Source: an uncultured Methanobrevibacter sp. (GTDB lineage Archaea > Methanobacteriota > Methanobacteria > Methanobacteriales > Methanobacteriaceae). From it: 64,000 bases of DNA. This document shows, piece by piece, positions 1 through 8,123 of this stretch. Position 1 is the first letter of the stretch; each line of letters starts with the position of its first letter. Below the pieces are notes generated by a model. It made no database searches, had not been told where the DNA came from, and worked only from the letters and a program-made list of their open reading frames with translations. The DNA is taken from the NCBI RefSeq assembly GCF_902788255.1, contig NZ_CADAJR010000007.1, forward strand, positions 1 through 64,000. Reading direction: 5' to 3'. The translations under genes and the position numbers were made by a program.

Positions 1-74
1 AGTTATTATAAAATAAGCTTATTTAAAAAAAATAACTATTTAAATCAGATAGTTAACAAAAGTACACCCAATTT

Positions 75-114
75 GCGATTCATCCTCGACTTACAGAAGT
101 CGAGGCATTCTCGC
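75..114 (-). mobile_element. IS200/IS605-like right-end hairpin remnant
   Basis: A perfect 9-bp inverted repeat, CCTCGACTT (84-92) and AAGTCGAGG (97-105) with loop ACAG, is enclosed by GCGA (75-78) and TCGC (111-114). Read on the minus strand it gives GAATGCC, the stem, then GGATGAATCGC, which resembles the right-end/omega-RNA region of archaeal IS200/IS605 (TnpB) elements. No tnpA or tnpB lies beside it in the window: the minus-strand upstream side is the intact molbindin gene. It could be a solo end, a miniature element, or an ordinary terminator stem for the molbindin gene. Confidence 0.4.
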
Positions 115-132
115 ATTTTTAAGATAATAATC

Positions 133-339
133 CTATTTTCCAATAATAACTTCAGTGGATTTAATGATAGCGGTTACGTCATCACCTTCACTTAAACCTA
201 ATTTTTCAGCAGATTCTTTAGTGATAACTGCAGTAATGGTATTTGGTTCAGTTACTTCAATTTTGATGTTTGCCATTACAGCACCTTTGTCCACTCCAGT
301 AATTTTTCCTTTTAATTGATTTCTTGCACTAAGTTGCAT
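133..339 (-). CDS. Molbindin (Mop/TOBE-domain molybdate-binding protein)
   Basis: A 68-residue protein made of one Mop/TOBE domain: SARNQLKGKI near the N-terminus, ITAVITKESAEKLGL in the middle and a final valine-rich strand (STEVII). Molbindins of about 68 residues assemble into hexamers that store or buffer molybdate/tungstate, and the same fold is the C-terminal sensor in ModE and ModC. It stands alone here with no mod transporter nearby. A GAGGTGAAATG sequence at the start gives a clear Shine-Dalgarno site. Methanogens need Mo/W for formylmethanofuran dehydrogenase, which fits. The oxyanion specificity cannot be read from sequence. Confidence 0.85.
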   Translation of the reverse strand: MQLSARNQLKGKITGVDKGAVMANIKIEVTEPNTITAVITKESAEKLGLSEGDDVTAIIKSTEVIIGK

Positions 340-499
340 ATCATTTCACCTCATTTAATTTTGACAATTGTATATTATATCGAATTGCATATAAATGTTT
401 CGGTTTACAGTGAATAAAGACTTTTTTTATCGATTACCGAAATTAGTTCATATCGTAAAAAATATACATTTAATAATCATGAACATGATAATAATAGAT

Positions 500-985
500 A
501 TGAACATCGAATTAGAATCAATTGGTACAGTCCACACACAATTTAAGGAAATTGAAGGAATGCCAATTCAACCTACAGGGGCAAAAGGAATAAAAGGAAC
601 AATAGAAATCAAGGACAAATATGCAGATGGATTAAAAGACCTTGACGGCTTTTCACATGTACATTTAATATACCTGCTTCACAAGGTAGAGGGATACATG
701 CTTGAAGTAAAGCCATTCATGGACAACAATACCCATGGAGTCTTTGCAACAAGATCACCTAAAAGGCCAAACCGTATCGGAATGAGTGTTGTAAAAGTAA
801 ATAAGGTCGAAGGAAATAAAGTTTACGTTGAAAATGTGGACATCCTTGACGGAACACCCCTTCTTGACATCAAACCATATGTTCCACAGCTATACGAGGA
901 CACAATAGATGATTTAAGAATCGGTTGGTTTGAAACAAAGCACCAAAAGGCAAAATCACAAAAATCAGACGACCGATTCAAATAA
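500..985 (+). CDS. trmO: tRNA (N6-threonylcarbamoyladenosine37-N6)-methyltransferase TrmO (TsaA/UPF0066 family)
   Basis: SAM-dependent enzyme family that N6-methylates t6A37 of threonine tRNA. The UPF0066 barrel fills most of the 161 residues, with the conserved LDGFSHVHLIY, FATRSPKRPNRIGMS and DILDGTPLLDIKPYVP motifs. The frame is open back to 395, but the family homology begins at MNIELESIG, so the ATG at 500 is chosen; ATGs at 479 and 485 are alternatives. An AT-rich TATA-like run near 450-465 would place transcription start close to these ATGs and suggests a leaderless or nearly leaderless mRNA. The C-terminal tail (KHQKAKSQKSDDRFK) is basic and dispensable-looking. Confidence 0.85.
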   Translation: MNIELESIGTVHTQFKEIEGMPIQPTGAKGIKGTIEIKDKYADGLKDLDGFSHVHLIYLLHKVEGYMLEVKPFMDNNTHGVFATRSPKRPNRIGMSVVKVNKVEGNKVYVENVDILDGTPLLDIKPYVPQLYEDTIDDLRIGWFETKHQKAKSQKSDDRFK

Positions 986-993
986 TAAAAAAA

Positions 994-1009
994 GGGATAA
1001 TATTATCCC
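994..1009. terminator. Palindrome between convergent genes (possible bidirectional terminator)
   Basis: GGGATAAT/ATTATCCC is a perfect 16-bp palindrome right after the trmO stop. It overlaps the stop and last codons of the convergent gene at 1003. An A7 run precedes it, giving a T-tract for minus-strand transcripts. Confidence 0.5.
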
Positions 1010-1539
1010 ATCAACAACATTCTAGACACTCCCCAAATAATGACTGCCAAAAGAATGATGGCTATTCCATACTTTTTGGCATTTTCACTGTCATTACGTG
1101 TCATAAGATATATTCCAAAAATCAAACCAATTATTGGAATCAGAATTGCAAAAAGAAAACCCAAAACTGTCGCCAGAGTATGACTCTTTTCCTCAGCAGT
1201 AATTACAATATCTCCATCAACATCAGTGGCATTTAAATTATTTTGAATGTCCTCCAAGGTTTTTCTGCAGGATCTTTTTGGAACAGCTGCAAGAACGCCT
1301 TTCAGTTCGGATTCCCCTCCAAATGCAAAGGCACGAACCCATCCTTCCAAAGTCAAATTATTGCCGTCAAATGTATATTTAATAAATTTAGGAGCAGTTA
1401 AAAAGCCTACACCGCATTTATAGAATTTTTCACCATTATTTTCATCCAGTTTGTAGTTATAGGAACTCAAAATCTTTTGGATAATCTTCTCACTTTCACT
1501 TGGATTTTCACACTTCAACTGTATGACTGTTCTTGACAT
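1003..1539 (-). CDS. Hypothetical membrane protein with soluble N-terminal domain and two C-terminal TM helices
   Basis: 178 residues, not assigned to a family. Residues 1-115 look like a cytosolic alpha/beta domain (VIQLKCENPSESEKIIQKIL, then a glycine-rich EGWVRAFAFGGESELKG segment). Two hydrophobic helices follow at about 122-146 and 157-177, with a basic/acidic MTRNDSENAKK loop between them. There is no signal peptide. Similar small proteins that hang a domain on a C-terminal two-helix anchor are common in Methanobrevibacter. It is a single-gene unit convergent with trmO. No function is proposed. Confidence 0.75.
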   Translation of the reverse strand: MSRTVIQLKCENPSESEKIIQKILSSYNYKLDENNGEKFYKCGVGFLTAPKFIKYTFDGNNLTLEGWVRAFAFGGESELKGVLAAVPKRSCRKTLEDIQNNLNATDVDGDIVITAEEKSHTLATVLGFLFAILIPIIGLIFGIYLMTRNDSENAKKYGIAIILLAVIIWGVSRMLLMG

Positions 1540-1620
1540 CTAATCACCAGATAGAAATATGAAATTCAAACTATATAAGTCACAAAAAGAGTTTAATTTA
1601 TAAATAATATTATTTAATCA

Positions 1621-1659
1621 AAAAAAAGAAAAGTTAAAAGCTATAAACTGTTTATAGCT
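1621..1659 (-). terminator. Stem-loop plus T-tract ending the M42 peptidase gene
   Basis: AGCTATAAAC (1639-1648) and GTTTATAGCT (1650-1659) form a 10-bp perfect stem with a one-base gap, followed on the minus strand by a T-rich run (1621-1636). The stem includes the stop codon and last codons of the gene. Confidence 0.6.
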
Positions 1660-2669
1660 TCAGTAATTAACCTGATGGTGTTTTCAACATCATCCATACT
1701 ACATACACTTACAGGAGTGTGTATATAACGGGTAGGTACTGATACAACACCAGTAGGAATTCCTTCACGAGTCAAGTGGATTGCTGTACCGTCGGTGGTA
1801 CCTCCGTCACTTACTTCCAATTGGTAAGGAATGTCATTTTCATCACCCGCTTTGATAAGCAAGTTTTTAACTGAATCCTGAGTCAATATTCCCCTACCGC
1901 TTGCATCAGCAAGGATAACAGCAGGACCTTCACCCATCACAACAGGAGCCTCATCCTTTTTGATTCCAGGATGGTCCCCAGACAAGGTTACATCAAGTGC
2001 AAATGCGAGGTCAGGGTTTAGTTTAAATGAGACAGTTTTAGCACCTTTAAGACCTACTTCTTCCTGAACGGTACCTACACCATAAACGGTAGCTCTGGTG
2101 TCAACTCTCTTAAGAACTTCCATCATCACATAACAGCCTACACGATTGTCAAGTGCTTTTCCCATGACCCTGTTGTTTGGATATTCGGCAAAAATTGAAT
2201 TGAATGTGATTTTATCTCCAATTTTCACCATTTTTTCTGCTTCTTCTTTGTCCTTTGCTCCAATATCAATGAACATGTCTTTATATTTGACAATCTTGTT
2301 TCTTTCTTCAGGACTTGTTACATGAGGAGGTTTTGAGCCTATTACACCAACTACAGGTTCACCAACAGTTGAATGAATTGTCACGGTTTGATTCATTAAC
2401 ATCTGGTCGTTGATTCCACCTATTGTTGTAAAAATAATAAATCCATTATCATCAATGTATTTAACCATTAAACCTATTTCGTCCATGTGTGCTGCCAACA
2501 TTACAGTAGGAGCCTTTTTTTGACCTTTTTTGGTAGCAATAACATTGCCCATACTGTCAGTTTCGATTTTATCAGCCACATCTTTTAATTCACGAGTAAT
2601 AATATTAACAATTTCTTCTTCAGAACCTGATACTCCTGGTGCTAAAGAAAGTTCTTTCATTAATTCCAT
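1641..2669 (-). CDS. M42 family metallo-aminopeptidase (TET/glutamyl aminopeptidase-like)
   Basis: 342 residues, the normal size of the family. Cytosolic dinuclear zinc/cobalt aminopeptidases that form dodecameric tetrahedra and trim peptides left by the proteasome. The metal and catalytic residues are present: His61 in AAHMDEIG, Asp174 in ALDNR, the Glu203-Glu204 pair in QEEVG (general base plus ligand), Asp226 in ALDVT, and His317 near the C-terminus. The PDZ-like insert lies at about 70-165. Because M42 members differ in preference (acidic, hydrophobic or basic N-terminal residues), substrate is left open. Monocistronic, with its own terminator. Older annotations of this family as endoglucanase should not be followed. 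Confidence 0.9.
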   Translation of the reverse strand: MELMKELSLAPGVSGSEEEIVNIITRELKDVADKIETDSMGNVIATKKGQKKAPTVMLAAHMDEIGLMVKYIDDNGFIIFTTIGGINDQMLMNQTVTIHSTVGEPVVGVIGSKPPHVTSPEERNKIVKYKDMFIDIGAKDKEEAEKMVKIGDKITFNSIFAEYPNNRVMGKALDNRVGCYVMMEVLKRVDTRATVYGVGTVQEEVGLKGAKTVSFKLNPDLAFALDVTLSGDHPGIKKDEAPVVMGEGPAVILADASGRGILTQDSVKNLLIKAGDENDIPYQLEVSDGGTTDGTAIHLTREGIPTGVVSVPTRYIHTPVSVCSMDDVENTIRLITEAINSL

Positions 2670-2851
2670 CTTCTTATCACCAAATAATTTTTTAGGTTTA
2701 ACTTATATTTATAATTTAATGAAAAAAACCATATTAATGTAAACTCACCCAATTTCAATCTAAAAAGCAATCTAAACACGAAAAAAAGAATAATGTTGGG
2801 GAAAAATTAAAGAACTATAAAGACAAAACATCAATCTCTTTCAATTCTAAA

Positions 2852-4375
2852 TTAAGATAGATTCATTCTCTTTTTTGCAACTTCCCGTACATACTCATTC
2901 TCATCATTAATTGAAATTTCCTTGAGGACCTTTTTACTTACAATTTTTTTAACTGCAATTTCACGAATTCTCCACAATTCCTCATTTCTTGCAATATCGG
3001 TCAGCATTTTCTGATCTTTTATCAAAGATACTGCTCTAACTGAAATATTTTCAGAAATACCCTGCTGATAAATCTTTAAAAGACACTTTTCAACTTTAAT
3101 CTTATTCAGTGCCTTTAGGGAAAATTCCTCATCCTCATTGGCCAGAACTATTCTAATCAATGTTTCCAAATCAGTGATATTGTCCAGTGTGGCCTTACTT
3201 ACGGAATCTATTTTGGCATTCTTTAGAATTTCAATGAAGTTCTTCTCATCGACAATGTGTGTTAGGGCCTCATTTGCCACTTCCTCATGAGTCGAATTGA
3301 TTGCAACATATTTAAAGTCATCTTCACTGACTATTGCGGGATTTGTTATGGCATGATTTCTCACGAACTGATCATCATCTTCAAGGGCAATTCTTATAAG
3401 CTCTTGAGGATTGGTTATATTTTTTACTGCAATTTGACGGACAAACCTGTCATCATCATTAGCTATTACCTCAAGAAGCACTTTTTCATCATCTATCTTT
3501 TTAACGGCTTCACTTCTTACAATCTTGTCATCATCGTTTAGGGCAATCTGTTTGAGCAGTTCATCATCATTTAGTTTGTTAACCAAATCAAGCCTTACAT
3601 CCGACTTTTTGGAATCCAATGCAATCTTACGCAGGATATCAACATCATCAATCCTATCGAAAATGACTGAACGTATCTTAGCATTATCCTCTGTTAGTGC
3701 AATATTTGCAAGATTATCCTCATTGTTAATCTTTTTGACAGCCGCCATCTTTACCGATTCATCCTTATCCCCAATGGCAACCTTTTGAAGAATATCTTCA
3801 CTTACGAATGTCTCCTTTTCAACACATGCCCTTCTGATGGACTTGTCACTTGCCTCAAATACCAGGTCATACAATACATTGGCATCCTCAATCTTTTCCA
3901 CTGAAGCATTCCTGTACCTTTTATCCTGGGCGTCCTTTGCAATCCACGCTAGGGTTTTTTCATCCACTACCTTTTCAAAGATTTCATCCACCTGAGGATT
4001 CTTTTTGGTGTTGATTACCACTTCGGCAATTGATTTGTTGTTTTCACCGAGCCTTTCCCATGCAAAACTTCTCACGTCAAAGAACTGTGAGTTTTCAGCC
4101 GCATCACGCAACAGTCTTTCATCCCTAACCTTGTTTATTGCAATAAGCCTTATGGCACGGTCCTTAATGTTTTTTGATAAGTCCAGCGCAACATACTGGT
4201 CAGTAATCTGGTCAGCTGCAGCTGCCCTTTCATACCTATCCTTGCTGTTTGTTGCAATTTCCTTTAGTACCAATTGATCTTCATCTATTTCCAAATCATC
4301 GGGAATGACCTTTTCCTTTTTAGGCTTTTCTTTCTTTTTTGAATCGGTTTTTTTAAATCTGTCAAATAATCCCAT
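2852..4375 (-). CDS. HEAT/LRV-like repeat protein
   Basis: 507 residues. A Lys/Glu-rich head (about 1-30) is followed by some twenty tandem helical units of about 23 residues, with the recurring pattern IAxxDxxxxVRxxAVxKIxD, for example DDDRFVRQIAVKNI. This matches leucine-rich-variant/HEAT-like solenoids that act as protein-binding scaffolds. Enrichment in Asp and Asn between units is marked. There is no signal peptide, so it should be cytosolic. It starts exactly where the upstream exonuclease gene stops, so the two are probably co-transcribed and the scaffold may serve that nuclease. A smaller protein with the same kind of unit is encoded at 56956. No precise function is claimed. Confidence 0.8.
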   Translation of the reverse strand: MGLFDRFKKTDSKKKEKPKKEKVIPDDLEIDEDQLVLKEIATNSKDRYERAAAADQITDQYVALDLSKNIKDRAIRLIAINKVRDERLLRDAAENSQFFDVRSFAWERLGENNKSIAEVVINTKKNPQVDEIFEKVVDEKTLAWIAKDAQDKRYRNASVEKIEDANVLYDLVFEASDKSIRRACVEKETFVSEDILQKVAIGDKDESVKMAAVKKINNEDNLANIALTEDNAKIRSVIFDRIDDVDILRKIALDSKKSDVRLDLVNKLNDDELLKQIALNDDDKIVRSEAVKKIDDEKVLLEVIANDDDRFVRQIAVKNITNPQELIRIALEDDDQFVRNHAITNPAIVSEDDFKYVAINSTHEEVANEALTHIVDEKNFIEILKNAKIDSVSKATLDNITDLETLIRIVLANEDEEFSLKALNKIKVEKCLLKIYQQGISENISVRAVSLIKDQKMLTDIARNEELWRIREIAVKKIVSKKVLKEISINDENEYVREVAKKRMNLS

Positions 4376-5422
4376 TTAATTTACATCCCTATACATTTTC
4401 TCTAAAAAGCTTGCAAGCGAAATAATATCCTGTGCGTTATGCTCAATAATCGGCACGACAGGCCCTATATTGTCTTCATCCAAATAAGTATCATAATATC
4501 CAGGAATATACTGGCCAGGAACATCTCCTTCACGTTCAATGCCGAAAAGTTCCCTTTCTATAGTCTGCAATTGACAGTTGGGAAGCTCATCGGACCAGAG
4601 GTTTTTTGCAAAATACATCAGGTCCAGATGTGCAAGGTCCAAATCGGCATCAATGCGATTGTACATACATCTATTTTTTATGAAAGGTACATCAAATGTT
4701 TTTCCATTGAATGTAACATGCACGGAATCCTCATCAAGGTGACTTAAATACGCATCGATTATGTTTGCCTCTTCAGTGTAGTCCCTTAGGAAATATTGTG
4801 ATGCAACAATCTCATTTCCCTTGATTTCAGCCACACCTATAAGTATTATAGGAACATTAGACAACCCCTTGGTTTCGATATCCATGAATTTGAAGTTTTC
4901 AGGTTCAGTCAAGCTTATGCTTTTAAGCACATTGTCCCTGCACTTCTTGGAATATTTATTGTTATCCAACAAATCGATTATCTCACAGTAACTCATCCCA
5001 TCAAACTTGTCAATGAATTTTGCTGCCACATCACCGTATTTGTCATGATTCTTAAGTGATTCAATAGTGGTGTAACCTTTCTTTTTCAGGTTTTCCTCTG
5101 TTTTCAAACCGATTTTCGGCAATAGCTTTAAGTTACAATTCATCTGCTCTTTGAAATTATTGTCTTCAAGGTCAAAATCAATTTTTTCGGCCTTGGTTAT
5201 CTTCAATACATCACCATATGATGTTTTAACCTTTTTACAATCCATCACATCTCCAAGAGATTTGTTTTCATACTCAATCAATAGCTTTTCCTTTAAATCA
5301 GCAAAATATGATGGAGATAGTTTTCGAGCCTCCTTTTTGGCAGCTTCTGACGGATTTTGTGAACTTATTGAATTGGAAAGCGTTTTTCTCAAATATTCTT
5401 CAAAATTGTAATCTTGCATCAT
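4376..5422 (-). CDS. YprB-like RNase H-fold exonuclease with HhH-like segment
   Basis: 348 residues. The C-terminal half (about 175-345) is a DEDD-type 3'-5' exonuclease domain of the RNase_H_2/YprB kind: Asp181 and Glu183 in FMDIETKGL, Asp244 in FNGKTFDVPFI, and His328/Asp332 in EHNAQDI, which together supply the metal-binding set. Residues about 100-125 (LPKIGLKTEENLKKKGY) resemble a helix-hairpin-helix DNA-binding element, so a structured DNA or RNA substrate is likely. Two adjacent ATGs (5422, 5419) could start it. Its stop abuts the start of the HEAT-like gene, implying an operon. The biological role of YprB-type nucleases is not established. Confidence 0.8.
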   Translation of the reverse strand: MMQDYNFEEYLRKTLSNSISSQNPSEAAKKEARKLSPSYFADLKEKLLIEYENKSLGDVMDCKKVKTSYGDVLKITKAEKIDFDLEDNNFKEQMNCNLKLLPKIGLKTEENLKKKGYTTIESLKNHDKYGDVAAKFIDKFDGMSYCEIIDLLDNNKYSKKCRDNVLKSISLTEPENFKFMDIETKGLSNVPIILIGVAEIKGNEIVASQYFLRDYTEEANIIDAYLSHLDEDSVHVTFNGKTFDVPFIKNRCMYNRIDADLDLAHLDLMYFAKNLWSDELPNCQLQTIERELFGIEREGDVPGQYIPGYYDTYLDEDNIGPVVPIIEHNAQDIISLASFLEKMYRDVN

Positions 5423-5529
5423 TCAATTTAACTTTATCAATAATTGAATATAAACGTTATTAATAAAGTATAATTGAATTTTTATAAAATATAATAACAT
5501 TTATATATGGCAAAAATCAAATAATATAA

Positions 5530-5645
5530 TTGACTACATTGTAGTCAACTGAGAGATAGATAAAACAGCCAAATTTTAAAATTCATTTCTCTAAAGCTTG
5601 TAAAACAAGTAGTTAGGTAGTTAAAAATATATTTACCTACCTAAC
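5530..5645. other. Intergenic cluster of three inverted repeats (candidate operator or structured RNA)
   Basis: The gap 5423-5764 holds no ORF. It contains TTGACTACA-T-TGTAGTCAA (5530-5548, perfect), CTTGT/ACAAG (5597-5609), and GTTAGGTAG (5612-5620) with CTACCTAAC (5637-5645), the last with a further TAAA/TTTA inner pairing. The cluster lies between a divergent gene pair. The first palindrome looks like a dimeric repressor site; the other two could fold in RNA. A TATA-like run (ATTTATATATGG) lies just upstream near 5500. Confidence 0.4.
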
Positions 5646-5764
5646 ATTCTAAATTAACTATTTTTAAAAAAAAAACTAACAACAATATTCAAAATATTTG
5701 TTAGAAAAGTATTTAATACCTCAAATTAAATAAATATAAATTAATAATATTTTAAGGTTTGAAT

Positions 5765-6148
5765 ATGAAAATTAAATTAGCAATAATTTTAGGAATTGTT
5801 ATATGGATTATCACAACATTTTTATCAGCTCTATTTAATCCGATATTTAATTCAAACCTTCCACATGTGAATATTATTGTACCGATAATCACCATCATAG
5901 TAACTGGATTTTTCGGAATTATTTATATCAGAAACATAGACACAAATGAAGTTGTAGAAGGTATACTGGTTGGAATAGTTTTTGTTGTAATAGACGTTAT
6001 TTTAGATTACATCACATTCATTTTACCGAATGTACACACTCCAACAATAGGAAATTATCCCTTACATATACTTTCCACATTTATAATTACACTATTGATA
6101 ACAACATTTTTAGGATATCTATCACAGATGACAATTGATTTGAAATAG
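5765..6148 (+). CDS. Small four-helix membrane protein
   Basis: 127 residues from the ATG at 5765, which is preceded by an AAGGT Shine-Dalgarno six bases upstream; an in-frame TTG at 5759 is less likely. Four hydrophobic helices are evident at roughly 3-24, 34-55, 66-86 and 98-120, with few charged residues. No family is recognised with confidence. It lies 10 bp upstream of the phosphopantothenate synthetase gene, which has its own AGGAG site, so the two are probably co-transcribed. A link to pantothenate or CoA metabolism is only suggested by position. Confidence 0.75.
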   Translation: MKIKLAIILGIVIWIITTFLSALFNPIFNSNLPHVNIIVPIITIIVTGFFGIIYIRNIDTNEVVEGILVGIVFVVIDVILDYITFILPNVHTPTIGNYPLHILSTFIITLLITTFLGYLSQMTIDLK

Positions 6149-6158
6149 GAGAAATAAC

Positions 6159-6896
6159 ATGATACCAAAATCACATCCCCGTTATGAGTCATTACTTTTA
6201 AGAGATAAGATAGTTAAAGCATCAAAGGAAGGTTATCTTGCAGATTCAGCAATGATAGCTCATGGAAGAGGTGAAGCTTTTGATTACCTGATTGGTGAAA
6301 GAACCACATACCCTGCAAAAAGAGCAATGTATGTTGCAGTGGCGGCACTTCTTTTATCAAACAATCCAGTAATATCAGTTAATGGAAATGCTACCGCACT
6401 GGCATGTGATGAAATAATTGAACTTGCAAAGACAGTAAATGCAAAAATTGAGATAAATCTCTTTTACAGAACAGATGACAGGGTCAAAATAATAACCCAA
6501 CTGTATAAAGATCATGGCTATAAAAACATTTTAGGTTCATTGGATGACGATATTGAATATTTGAATGATATTAAAAATGCAAGGGCTTCCGCAAGTAAAA
6601 CCGGCATCTACAGTGCAGATACAATATTGATACCATTAGAAGATGGAGACAGAGCTGAAATATTAAAGAAAAGTGGCAAAAACATTTTGACAATTGATTT
6701 GAACCCTCTTTCAAGGACATCAAAAATGTCCGATGTCTCAATAATGGACAACATTGTTCGTGCAATACCATTCATGACAAAGATAGCTGAAGACCTAAAA
6801 ACCCAAGACAAGTCAGTCCTGATAGAATTAGTAAATGAATTTGATAATGAAGAAAATCTTAAGGAATCCTTAGAGCAAATTAAAATAAAAGAGTGA
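6159..6896 (+). CDS. 4-phosphopantoate--beta-alanine ligase (archaeal phosphopantothenate synthetase)
   Basis: 245 residues, matching the archaeal PPS family (formerly DUF137) along its length. It joins 4-phosphopantoate and beta-alanine with ATP to make 4'-phosphopantothenate, the archaeal replacement for bacterial PanC after pantoate kinase. Recognisable blocks are IPKSHPRYESL at the N-terminus, MIAHGRGEAFDYLIGE, SVNGNATALACDEI, and LTIDLNPLSRTSKMSDV. The downstream P-loop gene overlaps or abuts it. Cytosolic, central to CoA supply in methanogens. Confidence 0.92.
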   Translation: MIPKSHPRYESLLLRDKIVKASKEGYLADSAMIAHGRGEAFDYLIGERTTYPAKRAMYVAVAALLLSNNPVISVNGNATALACDEIIELAKTVNAKIEINLFYRTDDRVKIITQLYKDHGYKNILGSLDDDIEYLNDIKNARASASKTGIYSADTILIPLEDGDRAEILKKSGKNILTIDLNPLSRTSKMSDVSIMDNIVRAIPFMTKIAEDLKTQDKSVLIELVNEFDNEENLKESLEQIKIKE

Positions 6897-6901
6897 ATAT
6901 A

Positions 6902-7441
6902 ATGCAAATAATGGGAATATCTGGAATGCCAGGTTCAGGAAAAAGCATAGTTTCAGATGTTGCAACTGAAAACGGTGCCATCATCGTAAGTATGGGAGAC
7001 ATCATACGTGAAGAAGCTAAAAAAAGAGGAGAAGGTACCAAAGAAACTGCTCAAAACTTAAGGGCAGAACATGGCGATTATATCGTATCCGAACTGACAA
7101 TAAAAAAAATCAAAAAACTTCAAGATGAAGGAGTTGACAATCTAATCATTGTAGAAGGCATTAGAAGCCATTTTGAAGTTGAAATGTTCAAAGACAATTT
7201 CGACAATTTCATTATTCTTTCAGTCGTTGCAAATCCTGCATTACGCTTTGAAAGACTGAAACTTAGACAAAGAGAAGACGATTCTACAGACTACAATGTA
7301 TTCAAAAAAAGAGATGAACAGGAACTAAACTTCGGTATAGGAAGCGTGATTGCACTTTCAGATAAGATCATTATAAATGAAAGTGACATAGAAAGCTTCC
7401 AGGAAGAAGTTCGTGAATTTTTCAAAGAAATGAATATATAA
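6902..7441 (+). CDS. UPF0200-family nucleoside/nucleotide kinase-like P-loop protein
   Basis: About 180 residues with a Walker A motif GMPGSGKS near the N-terminus, a following MGDIIREEAKKRG segment as in adenylate-kinase-like enzymes, and a lid-like LKLRQREDDSTD stretch. This is the archaeal UPF0200 family, whose substrate is not firmly established. Position right after phosphopantothenate synthetase (5 bp from its stop) hints at a small-molecule kinase step in or near CoA metabolism, but the known archaeal dephospho-CoA kinase is a different family. The ATG at 6902 is preferred; a GTG at 6893 would overlap the previous gene and ATG 6911 is also possible. Its stop touches that of the convergent dph6 gene. 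Confidence 0.8.
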   Translation: MQIMGISGMPGSGKSIVSDVATENGAIIVSMGDIIREEAKKRGEGTKETAQNLRAEHGDYIVSELTIKKIKKLQDEGVDNLIIVEGIRSHFEVEMFKDNFDNFIILSVVANPALRFERLKLRQREDDSTDYNVFKKRDEQELNFGIGSVIALSDKIIINESDIESFQEEVREFFKEMNI

Positions 7442-8122
7442 TTATTTATCTTCCAAAATTGCATCTTCGATAATGAAAACACCACTGTCAAGATGCCATT
7501 CCTTTTTATATTTTAATATATTAAGCCTTTTTTTAAAGATGGGTCCATCAATGGCCAGTGTTTCGGCCTCACCACCTTCAAATGCAATATCAACATAGTA
7601 TTTTTCATTAAGCCTGACAAGCTCATCAATTGTTTCATCATCAATAATGCGGCCCAGCCAGGATTCATCCAATCCCCAGGCTGCGACTCCACAAATCATT
7701 ATCTTGAAACCCAATGAAACGATTTTGCGCATGTATTCAAGCTCATCCACATGCCAGTATGGAGAAACTATCTTTAATCCCACCTCTTCACCAAGCCTTT
7801 CGATTCTTGACTTTTGATACTGGGAATAAAGTGCCCCGGTATATATGGCTTCAACACCCAAATTCTTAAGTTCAAAAAAAGCTGCCTTCAAATCTTTGAG
7901 TTCCTCTTCCTTAACACCATCGGTTTCAACAGACATTATCGGAATATCAAGTGCCTGTGAGAGCAAATCGGTTATATGAATATTGGGAACATGAAACATG
8001 TATGACTCATCGTTTTTGGATTTCATGGAAAGAAGATATTTTACATCTTCTTTCGCTTCTATAGCGGCATAAACAGCCATAGTACTATCTTTACCACCTG
8101 AAAATAAAATCGCAACATCCAT
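7442..8122 (-). CDS. dph6: Diphthine--ammonia ligase (Dph6-type PP-loop ATPase)
   Basis: 226 residues. The N-terminal PP-loop SGGKDS (residues 8-13) adenylates the substrate, and the family-specific GVAAWGLDESWLGR and FEGGEAETLA motifs are present. The enzyme amidates diphthine on elongation factor 2 in the last step of diphthamide formation, a modification found in archaea and eukaryotes. The length is typical of the archaeal single-domain form without the C-terminal YjgF-like domains of yeast Dph6. The gene directly follows the membrane protein at 8124 with one intervening base, so they share a transcript. Confidence 0.88.
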   Translation of the reverse strand: MDVAILFSGGKDSTMAVYAAIEAKEDVKYLLSMKSKNDESYMFHVPNIHITDLLSQALDIPIMSVETDGVKEEELKDLKAAFFELKNLGVEAIYTGALYSQYQKSRIERLGEEVGLKIVSPYWHVDELEYMRKIVSLGFKIMICGVAAWGLDESWLGRIIDDETIDELVRLNEKYYVDIAFEGGEAETLAIDGPIFKKRLNILKYKKEWHLDSGVFIIEDAILEDK

Positions 8123-8123
8123 T

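Noticed and set aside
6608-6907. Minus-strand frame of 99 codons opposite phosphopantothenate synthetase
   Set aside because: Antisense to a conserved enzyme with no supporting signals.
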